Shown here: positions 30,201-37,466 of the stretch, piece after piece
Layout of the letters: every line of letters begins with the position of its first letter
How positions within the stretch are numbered: position 1 is the stretch's first letter
Assembly: GCF_900167535.1 (NCBI RefSeq)
Contig: NZ_FUYE01000003.1
Coordinates: 354,414-418,413, forward strand
DNA from: Prosthecobacter debontii
GTDB lineage: Bacteria; Verrucomicrobiota; Verrucomicrobiia; Verrucomicrobiales; Verrucomicrobiaceae
Length of the DNA stretch: 64,000 nucleotides
Direction of reading: 5' to 3'
Translations under genes and position numbers: made by a program
The notes under the pieces: model-generated
Database searches by the model: none
The model's input: only the letters and a program-made list of their open reading frames with translations
What the model was told of the DNA's origin: nothing

Positions 30201-30395
30201 AACGACCGCATCCACGCTGTCCGCAAATTTACCGTTGTTCAACTCGGCTTGAGTGAACCCTTCCGATAAAAAGACCATGTTCAGTCTTTGACTGCGCGGA
30301 CCTGTGCTACCCACAGCATGCAGTGTCGCCACCTGTGCCTGAAGGGCCTGCAGGGAAGTCACCAGGACCGCTAATGTTAAGATGATAGACCTCAT
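27243..30395 (-). CDS. Secreted M64-type metallopeptidase with Ig-like and putative-Ig repeats
   Basis: The ATG at 30395 overlaps the upstream stop (TAATG) and gives a signal peptide (MRSIILTLAVLVTSLQALQA), total 1050 residues. The catalytic part (about residues 25-300) contains H177-E-V-G-H181 followed by LADEY (Asp188, Glu189), the zinc-site pattern of IgA-peptidase-type M64 enzymes. The region after it (about 320-600) has Ig-like modules (GPVPGQVGFQWSKNGKPI, GSVTGYQWFFGDDEIEPG) and a cadherin-like putative-Ig segment (LPPGLKIDSKTGIISG). The C-terminal 450 residues resemble repeats with GLGGRVDLVTSANGAFSGKL motifs seen in verrucomicrobial secreted proteins. It probably digests extracellular protein; the true substrate is unknown. 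Confidence 0.88.
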   Translation of the reverse strand: MRSIILTLAVLVTSLQALQAQVATLHAVGSTGPRSQRLNMVFLSEGFTQAELNNGKFADSVDAVVDYLFSKEPWNRYRSYFNIFRIEIASNESGTDNPYAVPAYSRDTYFGSGFHPVIDRLLVISSQGSSRANTLLATHVPEYDIPIVLVNDETYGGSGGPIAVASLHSLSAQLVEHEVGHSFAKLADEYDFDTPGYPAIEYPNATAKTQRSQIRWKDWIEPETSLPTPEGPDFEFSEVVGLFEGANYRSRGWYRPHDNALMKWLGLPPGAVTREAFVLNFYNRVSPLEGHSPQGLTLSVTERTPLSFSVTVKVPSEGPPLDVIWKIDGYPVGSGLTFNIASQNVGFDGKHTIIAEVKDPTPWVRRDPTGLLTEKVTWNVTLDNQEVDPAINDTPDSLLVEVGEEINLVMDATGPVPGQVGFQWSKNGKPIANAKSSVLNIPAAKLSDGGAYAVQVTGGDYKATFSADVVVVDGQTQNVICGEGKAVTLTANVVGSVTGYQWFFGDDEIEPGTEGFSGMNTAKLAISTPTVGVHEGLYSIRLTTPAGTETYDTHRVSVFNKPPVWDEDTLLPEGRVGAVYGLDGLGYQVKTQALLGRPVASFSASGLPPGLKIDSKTGIISGRPTAHKAAKNGDVIAYLVTLTAVNGIGKVSITRNLLVQPLPAGTVGSFVAVVDRSGVEGLNKGLGGRVDLVTSANGAFSGKLVLGTTSSSFKGILNSSMGSSTLQGTAIIARSGKPAPPPLELSFSIQGGTQQIEGILIDSEDEQNFTGWRNPWSKTNKADAWKGYYTFHLNTLTPPVDGLEGKGFGSFTVGADGKVKLSGRTADGETFTSACHVGSGGELMIYSLQKGKPQGSVVGRFSINDHEDLIDANNTIVGDEDLLSWWKPASTDSKARVYASGLGIVPLGITGSRYNDPSLTDPSWVVFNIPAATSDAANAAITFWGASLNAAAFSPNADVIIQAKSKATVVPDSPETKLTLSINPKLGTLTGKFSLLDDELLRSVTYQGIITNNGGSMSGEGFFLLPDLPIPFVTASKNSPIQSGLVRLIP

Positions 30396-31000
30396 TATTC
30401 GTTCAGCGAAATGTTTCCTAACCATTGATCGTGGGCCAAATTACCAGGACCTTGAATGCGAAAGACTTCGAGTTGATGCGCGCCGACGACTCTTGGCATC
30501 CGCACCTGAAAAATGACCGGGCCAGGAATGGCCAGTTTTACAGGCTTCGATGGTCCGTCGTGTGAGTCCAAAACCGTGCAAAGCTGATCTGGGGCAGCAA
30601 TGATTTCCTCTGCAAGCGTCTGGCCATCCGCATCCATCAAACGGCAACGCAGCATACCACTCCACTCCTCCGGTTGGCGTCTTCTTGCGGCGAAGTCACC
30701 CTCGATATCTTGAACGCTTTCCATGCTCAATCGATTGCCGTCCAGCGAGAGCATGTAGGCGCGCTTGTAGTGCGCAGGGTCAGCCGTAAAAGTTGGGGTT
30801 CGAGCAGTCTGAGAACGGCTCTTCTCAGCCTGTGAGTTCACTCCTACAACAGACCGCTTTGGATCGTGGGGAGAGTGCTCTGGAAAAGCCACCTTTGAAG
30901 AACTCTCCTTGATTGGCGCGTCGGTCTGCCAAAGGAACACCACCGTTGCCACCAGCAGTAGAAACAGAAGCACGAGCAGAGGTGTAAAGGTGCGCCTCAT
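30395..31000 (-). CDS. Membrane-anchored partner of the M64 peptidase, unknown function
   Basis: The 201-residue product begins with a strong N-terminal hydrophobic helix (MRRTFTPLLVLLFLLLVATVVFLW), followed by a low-complexity Ser/Lys linker and a beta-rich domain from about residue 70. Its stop codon overlaps the start of the peptidase gene by one base (TAATG), which implies coupled translation and a shared task. The soluble domain could correspond to the separate N-terminal domain that some M64 proteins carry in one chain; this is a guess from context. No recognised family motif is visible. Confidence 0.75.
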   Translation of the reverse strand: MRRTFTPLLVLLFLLLVATVVFLWQTDAPIKESSSKVAFPEHSPHDPKRSVVGVNSQAEKSRSQTARTPTFTADPAHYKRAYMLSLDGNRLSMESVQDIEGDFAARRRQPEEWSGMLRCRLMDADGQTLAEEIIAAPDQLCTVLDSHDGPSKPVKLAIPGPVIFQVRMPRVVGAHQLEVFRIQGPGNLAHDQWLGNISLNE

Positions 31001-31217
31001 GTGAGCAGAGAAAAACCTATAGCCTGAACAACTCAGACTGTCACGCCTTCGATTGACCTGACTTCCTAGATGTCAGCAAAGATTACTCCCATTGCCCGCT
31101 CGGGTTACTCAAAGGCATTTCGATACCAAAAACTTGTGCCTCCTACCTGTTGTGCCTGGATCAAACCGCTAACCTTCCCCCTTGCATCTGCTCTGGTGTC
31201 CCGCACACTGGCGGGCC

Positions 31218-31751
31218 ATGTCTCCCGAATCCCTCGAACGCCTCCGGTCAACCATTCGCGATGTGCCAGACTTTCCGCAGCCTGGCATCCTCTTTAAGGA
31301 CATCACCCCCGTTTTGGCTGATCCGGAACTGCTCAATGAGGCGATTGAAGGCATGACCGAGGCTTTTGCAGGCCAAAAGGTGGACAAGGTTGTGGGCATC
31401 GACGCCCGTGGTTTCATTTTCGGAGCTCTCATCGCTCAGCGCCTCGGGGCAGGGTTCATCCCGGTGCGCAAAAAGGGGAAACTGCCTTGGCAGACACGTG
31501 GGGTGGATTACAGCCTGGAGTATGGGAAAAACAGCGTGGAGATGCATGTGGACGCTCTGGCCCCGAGAGAAAAGGTGGTTCTGGCGGATGACCTCTTAGC
31601 GACGGGAGGCACCGCAGGTGCTGCTCTCCAGCTCATTCAGGAATCGGGAGCCGATCTCCTGGGCTCCGTCTTTTTCATTGAGTTGGCGTTTCTCAACGGA
31701 CGTGAAAAACTGGCCGAAACAGGCCCTGTGCATGCATTGCTGACTTTTTGA
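31218..31751 (+). CDS. apt: Adenine phosphoribosyltransferase
   Basis: The enzyme converts adenine and PRPP to AMP and pyrophosphate in purine salvage. The ATG at 31218 (MSPESLERLRSTIRDVPDFP) gives 177 residues, the normal length; an upstream in-frame ATG at 31182 adds an unlikely extension. Family hallmarks are the N-terminal IRDVPDFPQPGILFKDITP, the flexible-loop region KKGKLPWQT, and the PRPP loop VVLADDLLATGGTAGAAL (about residues 118-135). It is followed after 12 bases by glnD, so the two are probably cotranscribed. Confidence 0.97.
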   Translation: MSPESLERLRSTIRDVPDFPQPGILFKDITPVLADPELLNEAIEGMTEAFAGQKVDKVVGIDARGFIFGALIAQRLGAGFIPVRKKGKLPWQTRGVDYSLEYGKNSVEMHVDALAPREKVVLADDLLATGGTAGAALQLIQESGADLLGSVFFIELAFLNGREKLAETGPVHALLTF

Positions 31752-31763
31752 TCCTGGCATCCC

Positions 31764-34538
31764 ATGACCGAGGCTGAGTATCAACGCCGTCTGGAAGCTG
31801 CCGGACAAAAAGTTTTTGGCAAAGATGTCACCCTGCCGCGTGGCCGCACTGAGACGCTGAAGCTGTGTAAACGCTTCTTAAAGCTCAAAGAGCAGCGTAT
31901 CAAGCAGCGGCACCGTGCAGGAGCGGGCGGCATGGAAATCTGCCGAATGCGGTCTGACGTGATGGACTACCTAGTGCGTCTCATCTGGGAGGAAAGCATG
32001 GCCTCTCTGACCCCCGAGATCCGCCGTAAAATTCACGTCAGTGTCGTGGCCCACGGCGGCTACGGGCGCCGGGTGATGAGTCCAGGCAGCGATGTGGACC
32101 TCACGTTCATGATTCCTGGCAATAGCTCCAACGTCTCCCCTGAGCTGGCCAAGCTGATCGGAGACTACCTTCTGTTTCTATATGATATGAAACTCAAGGT
32201 CGGGCATGGCACACGCAGTGTGGGAGATTGCCTGAAGCTGGCCAATGAAAGCATGGAGACCAAAACCGCGCTCATGGAGGCGCGTTACTTGTGCGGTGAG
32301 GAAGAGGCCATTCAAGAGTTTCGCCAACGCTTCGATCAAGAATGCATGGCGGGTCGAGAAGCTGAATTCCTCAAGCTGCGGCAGGAAGACCTCGCCAACC
32401 GTCATGGCAAATACGGAGGCACGAACTGCGTGCAGGAGCCGAATGTCAAAAACGGTTGCGGCGGCCTGCGAGATTACCAAAACCTGATCTGGATGACCTA
32501 TGCCAAGCTAGGCACCCTCAATCCACAGGACTTGGTGAAAAAAGGCCTTCTCAGCCCTGCCGGGTGGAAAGAAATCGAGCAGGCGTATGACTTCATTTTG
32601 CGCACACGCAATGAAATGCACTACACCGAGAAGCGGGCGACAGATATCCTGACCTTACGGCTTCAGGGCTTCGTGGCCACGAACCTCGGTTATCGTCACA
32701 AACGGATTCTTCGCCGCATCGAGGCCTTCATGCGTGACTACTACATGGCCACACGAAACGTCCTCCAGCGCAGCAGTGAGGTGATGGATCGCTTCCATCT
32801 CCAGGCCCTGGAAGACGAAAGCACACGCAAAGGGCTTTTGAGCTTCATGGTGCGGCGAAAAGTAGCCTTGAACCGCCCCGAAAAGTTCGACGGTTTCATC
32901 GCTAAAAATGATCGGTTGTTTGCTGAGGATAGCACGATCTTCAAAGACGACCCAACACGGCTGATGCGCGCCTTTCAGCACACTCAGCAGCGGCATCTGC
33001 GGCTGAGTCCGGAACTCTTCCAGCTCATGCAGGAGAGTTTCCGAATGGTCAATGTCAGCTACCGGTATAACAAGAGTGTGCGCGAGACTTTTGAGGCCAT
33101 TCTTTCTCGCAAAGGCGATGTGGCCCGCGTCATGAGGCAGATGCATCGCGTCGGTTTCTTAGGCCGTTACATGCCTGAGTTTGGTGCCCTAACCTGCTTG
33201 GTACAACATGAGTTTTTTCATCGCTACACTGCGGATGAGCACACACTGCGCACACTTGATAAACTGGATGAACTGAGTGGCCCGCCCAAACCCGGCCTGG
33301 GACTCTATCAGAAGCTCTTCCACGATCTGCACCAGCCGGAGATGCTCTATTTGGCCTTGCTGCTCCACGATGCAGGCCGCGCTGCCAACACCAAGGCTCA
33401 TGATGCCGTCAGCACCCTGCTGGCAGACGCCGTCTGCCGTCGCCTCCAGATCAAGGGCGAGCGACGTAAGCTCCTGCTCTTCCTGGTGGATAACCACTTG
33501 TTGATGTATCGCACAGCGACCACGACCAACCTCGATGATCCTAAGGTCATCGGTGAGTTTGCCAGCATCGTGCGGACGAAGGAGTATCTGGATACCCTGC
33601 TGGTGATGACCTACTCCGATTCCAAGGGCACCAGTGAAGCCAGTTGGTCGGGCTATAAAGAGGCTTCCATCCGGCAGCTTTACCACAACACCCTTCAGTA
33701 TCTCGACGCGCCGTCCGACTTCATGCGCCGAGCCGCCGTGCCGCTGGATGAAGTACGTGCCGCCGTGACCAAAGAACTGGGCGCGGAATACGATCTGGAA
33801 ATCAGCGCCCACTTCCAGCACATGCCCCGGAGTTATTTCAACTTCCGCGAGCCCACGCAGATTGCCATGCACATCCGGCAATTCCGTCTATTCTTTACCC
33901 AACTCATGGAGGAAGAAGCCGAGGCGGGGTTGCTCCCAGTCATGACCTGGACAGATCATGTGGAGCAGGGCTACAGCGAGCTGACAGTGACCTGCTGGGA
34001 CCGCCATCTGCTCCTGGCCAGAATCTCAGGCGCACTCTCCGCAGAGAGCATTAACGTTCTCAGTGCCGACCTTTACCAACGTGGGGATAACGTGGTGCTG
34101 GATATCTTCCGAGTCTGCAATACCAACTTCGCCGCCGTGACGAGCAAAACCGGACGCCAGCGGGTGGAAGCCTCCGTTCGCCAAGCGTTCCTCGCGCAGA
34201 AGTTCGACTTCGGTCCAGCGATTGCGCAATCCCGGAAAGCGATGCCGGGCTATGATGAAGTCATGGCGGAGATCCCACAGCGGGTGCACATCAACAACGA
34301 TCTCTCTCCTGATCAAACCATCATTGAACTTCAAGTCGTGGACCGACTTGGGCTTCTTTATGATGTGTTCATCTCCATCGGCAAGCTGAGTTTGAACGTC
34401 ACCCACGCACGGATCGGCACCGAGAAAGGAGTCGCCATCGACTCCATCTATGTCCAAGACTCCAACGGGCGTAAGCTCACGAATCGTGAAGATCTGGATC
34501 TGCTGCAAAAGAAGATCGAAGAAGCTGTCTTCGGCTAA
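31764..34538 (+). CDS. glnD: Bifunctional [protein-PII] uridylyltransferase / uridylyl-removing enzyme
   Basis: At 924 residues this is of usual GlnD length. The nucleotidyltransferase domain (about residues 60-230) has HGGYGRRVMSPGSDVDLTF (about 95-114), with the G-x(n)-DxD-type catalytic motif. A second helical part with KNGCGGLRDYQNL (about 230-245) is typical of GlnD. The HD domain follows (about 470-640; YTADEHTLRTLDKL and LLHDAGR near 532), then two ACT domains (about 742 and 858: LLARISGALSAESINVLSAD and GLLYDVFISIGKLSLNVTHARI) that sense glutamine. It controls PII by adding or removing UMP. No PII gene lies in this window. Confidence 0.97.
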   Translation: MTEAEYQRRLEAAGQKVFGKDVTLPRGRTETLKLCKRFLKLKEQRIKQRHRAGAGGMEICRMRSDVMDYLVRLIWEESMASLTPEIRRKIHVSVVAHGGYGRRVMSPGSDVDLTFMIPGNSSNVSPELAKLIGDYLLFLYDMKLKVGHGTRSVGDCLKLANESMETKTALMEARYLCGEEEAIQEFRQRFDQECMAGREAEFLKLRQEDLANRHGKYGGTNCVQEPNVKNGCGGLRDYQNLIWMTYAKLGTLNPQDLVKKGLLSPAGWKEIEQAYDFILRTRNEMHYTEKRATDILTLRLQGFVATNLGYRHKRILRRIEAFMRDYYMATRNVLQRSSEVMDRFHLQALEDESTRKGLLSFMVRRKVALNRPEKFDGFIAKNDRLFAEDSTIFKDDPTRLMRAFQHTQQRHLRLSPELFQLMQESFRMVNVSYRYNKSVRETFEAILSRKGDVARVMRQMHRVGFLGRYMPEFGALTCLVQHEFFHRYTADEHTLRTLDKLDELSGPPKPGLGLYQKLFHDLHQPEMLYLALLLHDAGRAANTKAHDAVSTLLADAVCRRLQIKGERRKLLLFLVDNHLLMYRTATTTNLDDPKVIGEFASIVRTKEYLDTLLVMTYSDSKGTSEASWSGYKEASIRQLYHNTLQYLDAPSDFMRRAAVPLDEVRAAVTKELGAEYDLEISAHFQHMPRSYFNFREPTQIAMHIRQFRLFFTQLMEEEAEAGLLPVMTWTDHVEQGYSELTVTCWDRHLLLARISGALSAESINVLSADLYQRGDNVVLDIFRVCNTNFAAVTSKTGRQRVEASVRQAFLAQKFDFGPAIAQSRKAMPGYDEVMAEIPQRVHINNDLSPDQTIIELQVVDRLGLLYDVFISIGKLSLNVTHARIGTEKGVAIDSIYVQDSNGRKLTNREDLDLLQKKIEEAVFG

Positions 34539-34643
34539 ACTGTTCTCTTTCCCGGCTGCTCTCAGAATCCTTGCCACGAAATAATCTGCATTTACCGCAT
34601 AAAATTCTCGTAACTTGAAGCAGCCTGGATAGTCTCCCCCTCC

Positions 34644-35630
34644 GTGATTAATCAACGGACCAGGGGCATTTATAGTGCGCTGATTTTAGGCGTGGCAGGT
34701 GGGGTTCTTCCCACTCAAGCGGAGTCAATCAACCTCATGCTCAAAAACGGGGCTCAGGTGCAAGGTGAATTGCTTCGCGAGAGAGATGATGTGGTGATGC
34801 TGGACCTCGGATTCACCGTGCTGAATGTGCCACGCACGGAGATCGCCAGCCTGGATAAGACGCAGGATCAGCAGCCGAAGCAAGGCAGTCCTGTCGCCAT
34901 GGAAGAAGACATGTACTACATCGAGCCTGGACGCGAAGCTCTACCCGTGGATAAAAACGTCCTGCGCGTGGGAGAAGCTGTCGTGCAAATCCAGACCGCA
35001 TCAGGTCTCGGATCGGGCTTCATTGTGAACAAGCTAGGTCATGTGGTGACCAATCAACACGTGATCTCCGGCGAGCGTGAAATCTCCGTCGTGGTGTATC
35101 GCAAAAAAGCGGGTGGCTTGGAAAAACAGGTCTTCCCCAAGATCAAGATCATCGCCATGAATGGCTTTCTGGATCTGGCCATCCTCCAGATCGACGACTC
35201 CGCTGTGGAGTCCCTGCCCTATGTGCCGATTGGCGATTCGGATTTACTGACGCAAGGCCAAGCTGTCTTTGCCATCGGCAGCCCGCTAGGACTGGAACGC
35301 TCCGTCTCCCAAGGCATCGTCAGTGTGCGTGCGAGAGAAACTCGTGGAGCTTGGTCCATCCAGAGCACCACACAAATCAATCCCGGTAACTCCGGAGGCC
35401 CGTTGTTCAATGCACGTGGAGAAGTCATTGGCGTGAACAACATGAAGCTCGCCGGTGTCGGAGTGGAAGGGCTCGGTTTCTCCATTCCTTCGAATCTTTT
35501 GAAACTCTTCCTCAAAAACCGGGATGCATTTGCATTCGATCCTCGCAATCCCAACAGCGGGTTTCGCTACCTCAGCCCTCCGGCTCCGACTGAAAATCCT
35601 GTCTCCACCCCCACTTCCACACAACCATGA
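34644..35630 (+). CDS. S1C trypsin-like serine protease (HtrA-related) with N-terminal Sm-like domain and no PDZ
   Basis: The GTG start at 34644 gives 328 residues with a signal peptide (IYSALILGVAGGVLPTQA). A small beta domain follows (about residues 27-70, INLMLKNGAQVQGELLRERDD), of a kind found in planctomycete and verrucomicrobial secreted proteins. The protease domain has the full triad: His139 (TNQHVISG), Asp177 (FLDLAIL) and Ser250 (GNSGGP). There is no PDZ domain, so it is shorter than DegP. It overlaps the next gene by 4 bases (ATGA). The likely site of action is the periplasm, in protein quality control or in cleaving a partner; the latter is suggested by the coupled neighbour. Confidence 0.92.
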   Translation: MINQRTRGIYSALILGVAGGVLPTQAESINLMLKNGAQVQGELLRERDDVVMLDLGFTVLNVPRTEIASLDKTQDQQPKQGSPVAMEEDMYYIEPGREALPVDKNVLRVGEAVVQIQTASGLGSGFIVNKLGHVVTNQHVISGEREISVVVYRKKAGGLEKQVFPKIKIIAMNGFLDLAILQIDDSAVESLPYVPIGDSDLLTQGQAVFAIGSPLGLERSVSQGIVSVRARETRGAWSIQSTTQINPGNSGGPLFNARGEVIGVNNMKLAGVGVEGLGFSIPSNLLKLFLKNRDAFAFDPRNPNSGFRYLSPPAPTENPVSTPTSTQP

Positions 35631-37447
35631 AACGCCCCACTTTCTTTTCTTTACTCACGGCGCTCTGCCTAACAGGCAGTTTGACCGCGCACGCCGAGAA
35701 GCTTGATGAATGGTTCAAGATCCTCCCCAAAAACACCGTTGGCGTCATCGCCATCAAAAACACACCTGAACTGCTCGCAGACTGGGAAAAAAGCAGCTTT
35801 ACCAAACTCATGGCCGATGAGGAGTTCAAGAAATGGACGGCCCCCATGATTAAAGAAGGCGAGACGCCCTGGGACAAAACCTTCAAAGAAAGCCATGGCG
35901 AAGGACTTTACGACAGCTTGAAACACTATCCAGGTGCCAGCATCGCCGTTTTTCGTGGTGATAGCCCCGAGGACTTCTCGGGAGACGAACCGCCCATCTG
36001 TGGCCTCAGTGATGCCGCTGGCCAGGAAAAAGCTCTGGAAGACATGAAGGCGCGAGAAATCGAACTCGCCATCAAAAAAGATGAGAGCCTGAAGCAACGC
36101 ACGGTCGAAGTCGAGGGCATCACGGTTCACATCCTTTCGAACTCTGACGATGCTGATGAAGGCTGGGAAGACGGATATGCCTTTGTCGATGGCACCTTGG
36201 TGGAGGGATCGTCGCTGGAAGACATGACCTATTTCATCACTGCCCTGAAAAGTGGTGCTGGCGAAAGCTCCGCTGTCGTGGCCGATCACATGGGCCGGAT
36301 CGCCCAGCTCACCGAAGGGCATACCGATCTCCTGATTTACATCAATGGCGAGACTCTCGTCCAGTGGGGAGTCGCCGCAGCCAATGCCGCCGCGCAAAAC
36401 AGTGCTCAATCGATGCCCATTGCTCCTGATGCCATTATTGATGCGCTGGGTGCGAATGAGATTCAGGCCCTCGCGCTGACGGTGGACTTCACCGATAGCC
36501 AATCTCGCATGGACTTTGCCCTGCTGCATCCTGCCAAACCCACAGGCTTCGTAAGCCTGCTGCGTGGCACCAATAGCGAGGTCATCTTGCCCGCCTTCAT
36601 CCCTGCCGACGTCCTGAGCGGCAGTGTCACACGCTATAGCATGGTCGATCTTTGGGATAAGCTCATGACCATGATCAACAAGCTGGGGCCTATGGCAGCC
36701 ATGGCCACCATGCAGCTCGGCGGTATCGAAGCTCAGCTTGGCGTCAAGCTGCGGGATGATTTCTTCGCAAGCTTGGACGACGAATACATCGAAATCACCG
36801 ATGGCTCGTTAGAGAAACAAAGCCAGGTACTGGCCTTCAAAGTGAAAGATCACCCCCGTCTCGGAGGCGCTTTAGACGGTATTCAGCGTTTTGTCGGTGC
36901 CGGATTTGCCGCTTTCGAAGAGTCCGAATTTCTCGGTTATAAAATCAATCAGATCAAAGCCATGAATGCCCAGCCTGACGCTGCTGAGATGGCCTTCTGT
37001 CTGACGGATGACTACCTCCTTTTCAGCACCGGGCCCCAAGCCTTGCTGAAGAAGGTCCTCGCCCGCATGAAAGAGCCTTCGGGCCCGAGCATCTGGGACA
37101 ATGACCGCGCCCAAGATCTCTTGGCACGTCTGCCCGCTGGTTATTCCGGCGCAGGCATTTCCGATGGCGGTAAAGTCATGAAGGTGCTGACGGATGCCAT
37201 GACCCTGGTGCAGAACCAAGCCGCCAAGAGCAGCAAGAAAAAGACGAAGGGCAAAAAGAGCAAAGGTCCCGATATCACCGGAGGTCTCCAAGATGCGGGT
37301 AACACAGCCGAGACCTGGTTTGATCCCGCAGCCGTGCCTTCTGACACCATGTGGGAGCGCTACTTCGGCACCAGCTCCAGTGGCATCTACAATCCCGCAG
37401 ACGCCATTCATTACCGCACGGTGACCACACCAGTGGAAGCTCAGTAA
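35627..37447 (+). CDS. Large secreted protein of unknown function coupled to the S1C protease
   Basis: This 606-residue product has a signal peptide ending at about residue 23 (LTAHA before EKLDEW). It is rich in alpha/beta segments with a repeated pattern of the form VGVIAIKNTPELLADWEKS and ASIAVFRGD. It resembles, in general layout only, DUF3352-like secreted proteins; I do not assign it. A Lys-rich stretch (KSSKKKTKGKKSKG) lies near the C-terminus. Its ATG overlaps the protease stop (ATGA), so it may be a substrate, inhibitor or helper of that enzyme. It is followed 19 bases later by the FG-GAP gene on the same strand. Confidence 0.8.
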   Translation: MKRPTFFSLLTALCLTGSLTAHAEKLDEWFKILPKNTVGVIAIKNTPELLADWEKSSFTKLMADEEFKKWTAPMIKEGETPWDKTFKESHGEGLYDSLKHYPGASIAVFRGDSPEDFSGDEPPICGLSDAAGQEKALEDMKAREIELAIKKDESLKQRTVEVEGITVHILSNSDDADEGWEDGYAFVDGTLVEGSSLEDMTYFITALKSGAGESSAVVADHMGRIAQLTEGHTDLLIYINGETLVQWGVAAANAAAQNSAQSMPIAPDAIIDALGANEIQALALTVDFTDSQSRMDFALLHPAKPTGFVSLLRGTNSEVILPAFIPADVLSGSVTRYSMVDLWDKLMTMINKLGPMAAMATMQLGGIEAQLGVKLRDDFFASLDDEYIEITDGSLEKQSQVLAFKVKDHPRLGGALDGIQRFVGAGFAAFEESEFLGYKINQIKAMNAQPDAAEMAFCLTDDYLLFSTGPQALLKKVLARMKEPSGPSIWDNDRAQDLLARLPAGYSGAGISDGGKVMKVLTDAMTLVQNQAAKSSKKKTKGKKSKGPDITGGLQDAGNTAETWFDPAAVPSDTMWERYFGTSSSGIYNPADAIHYRTVTTPVEAQ

Positions 37448-37466
37448 CGCGTAACCTCTTGTTTTC

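Noticed and set aside
31001-31217. Promoter or small RNA before apt
   Set aside because: A TTGACC and a short ctgac/gtcag stem are present, but no convincing -10 box at proper spacing and no terminator were seen.
35669-36529. 286-codon open frame antisense to the 606-residue secreted protein
   Set aside because: The plus-strand product has a signal peptide and an ATGA-coupled start; the antisense frame has neither.
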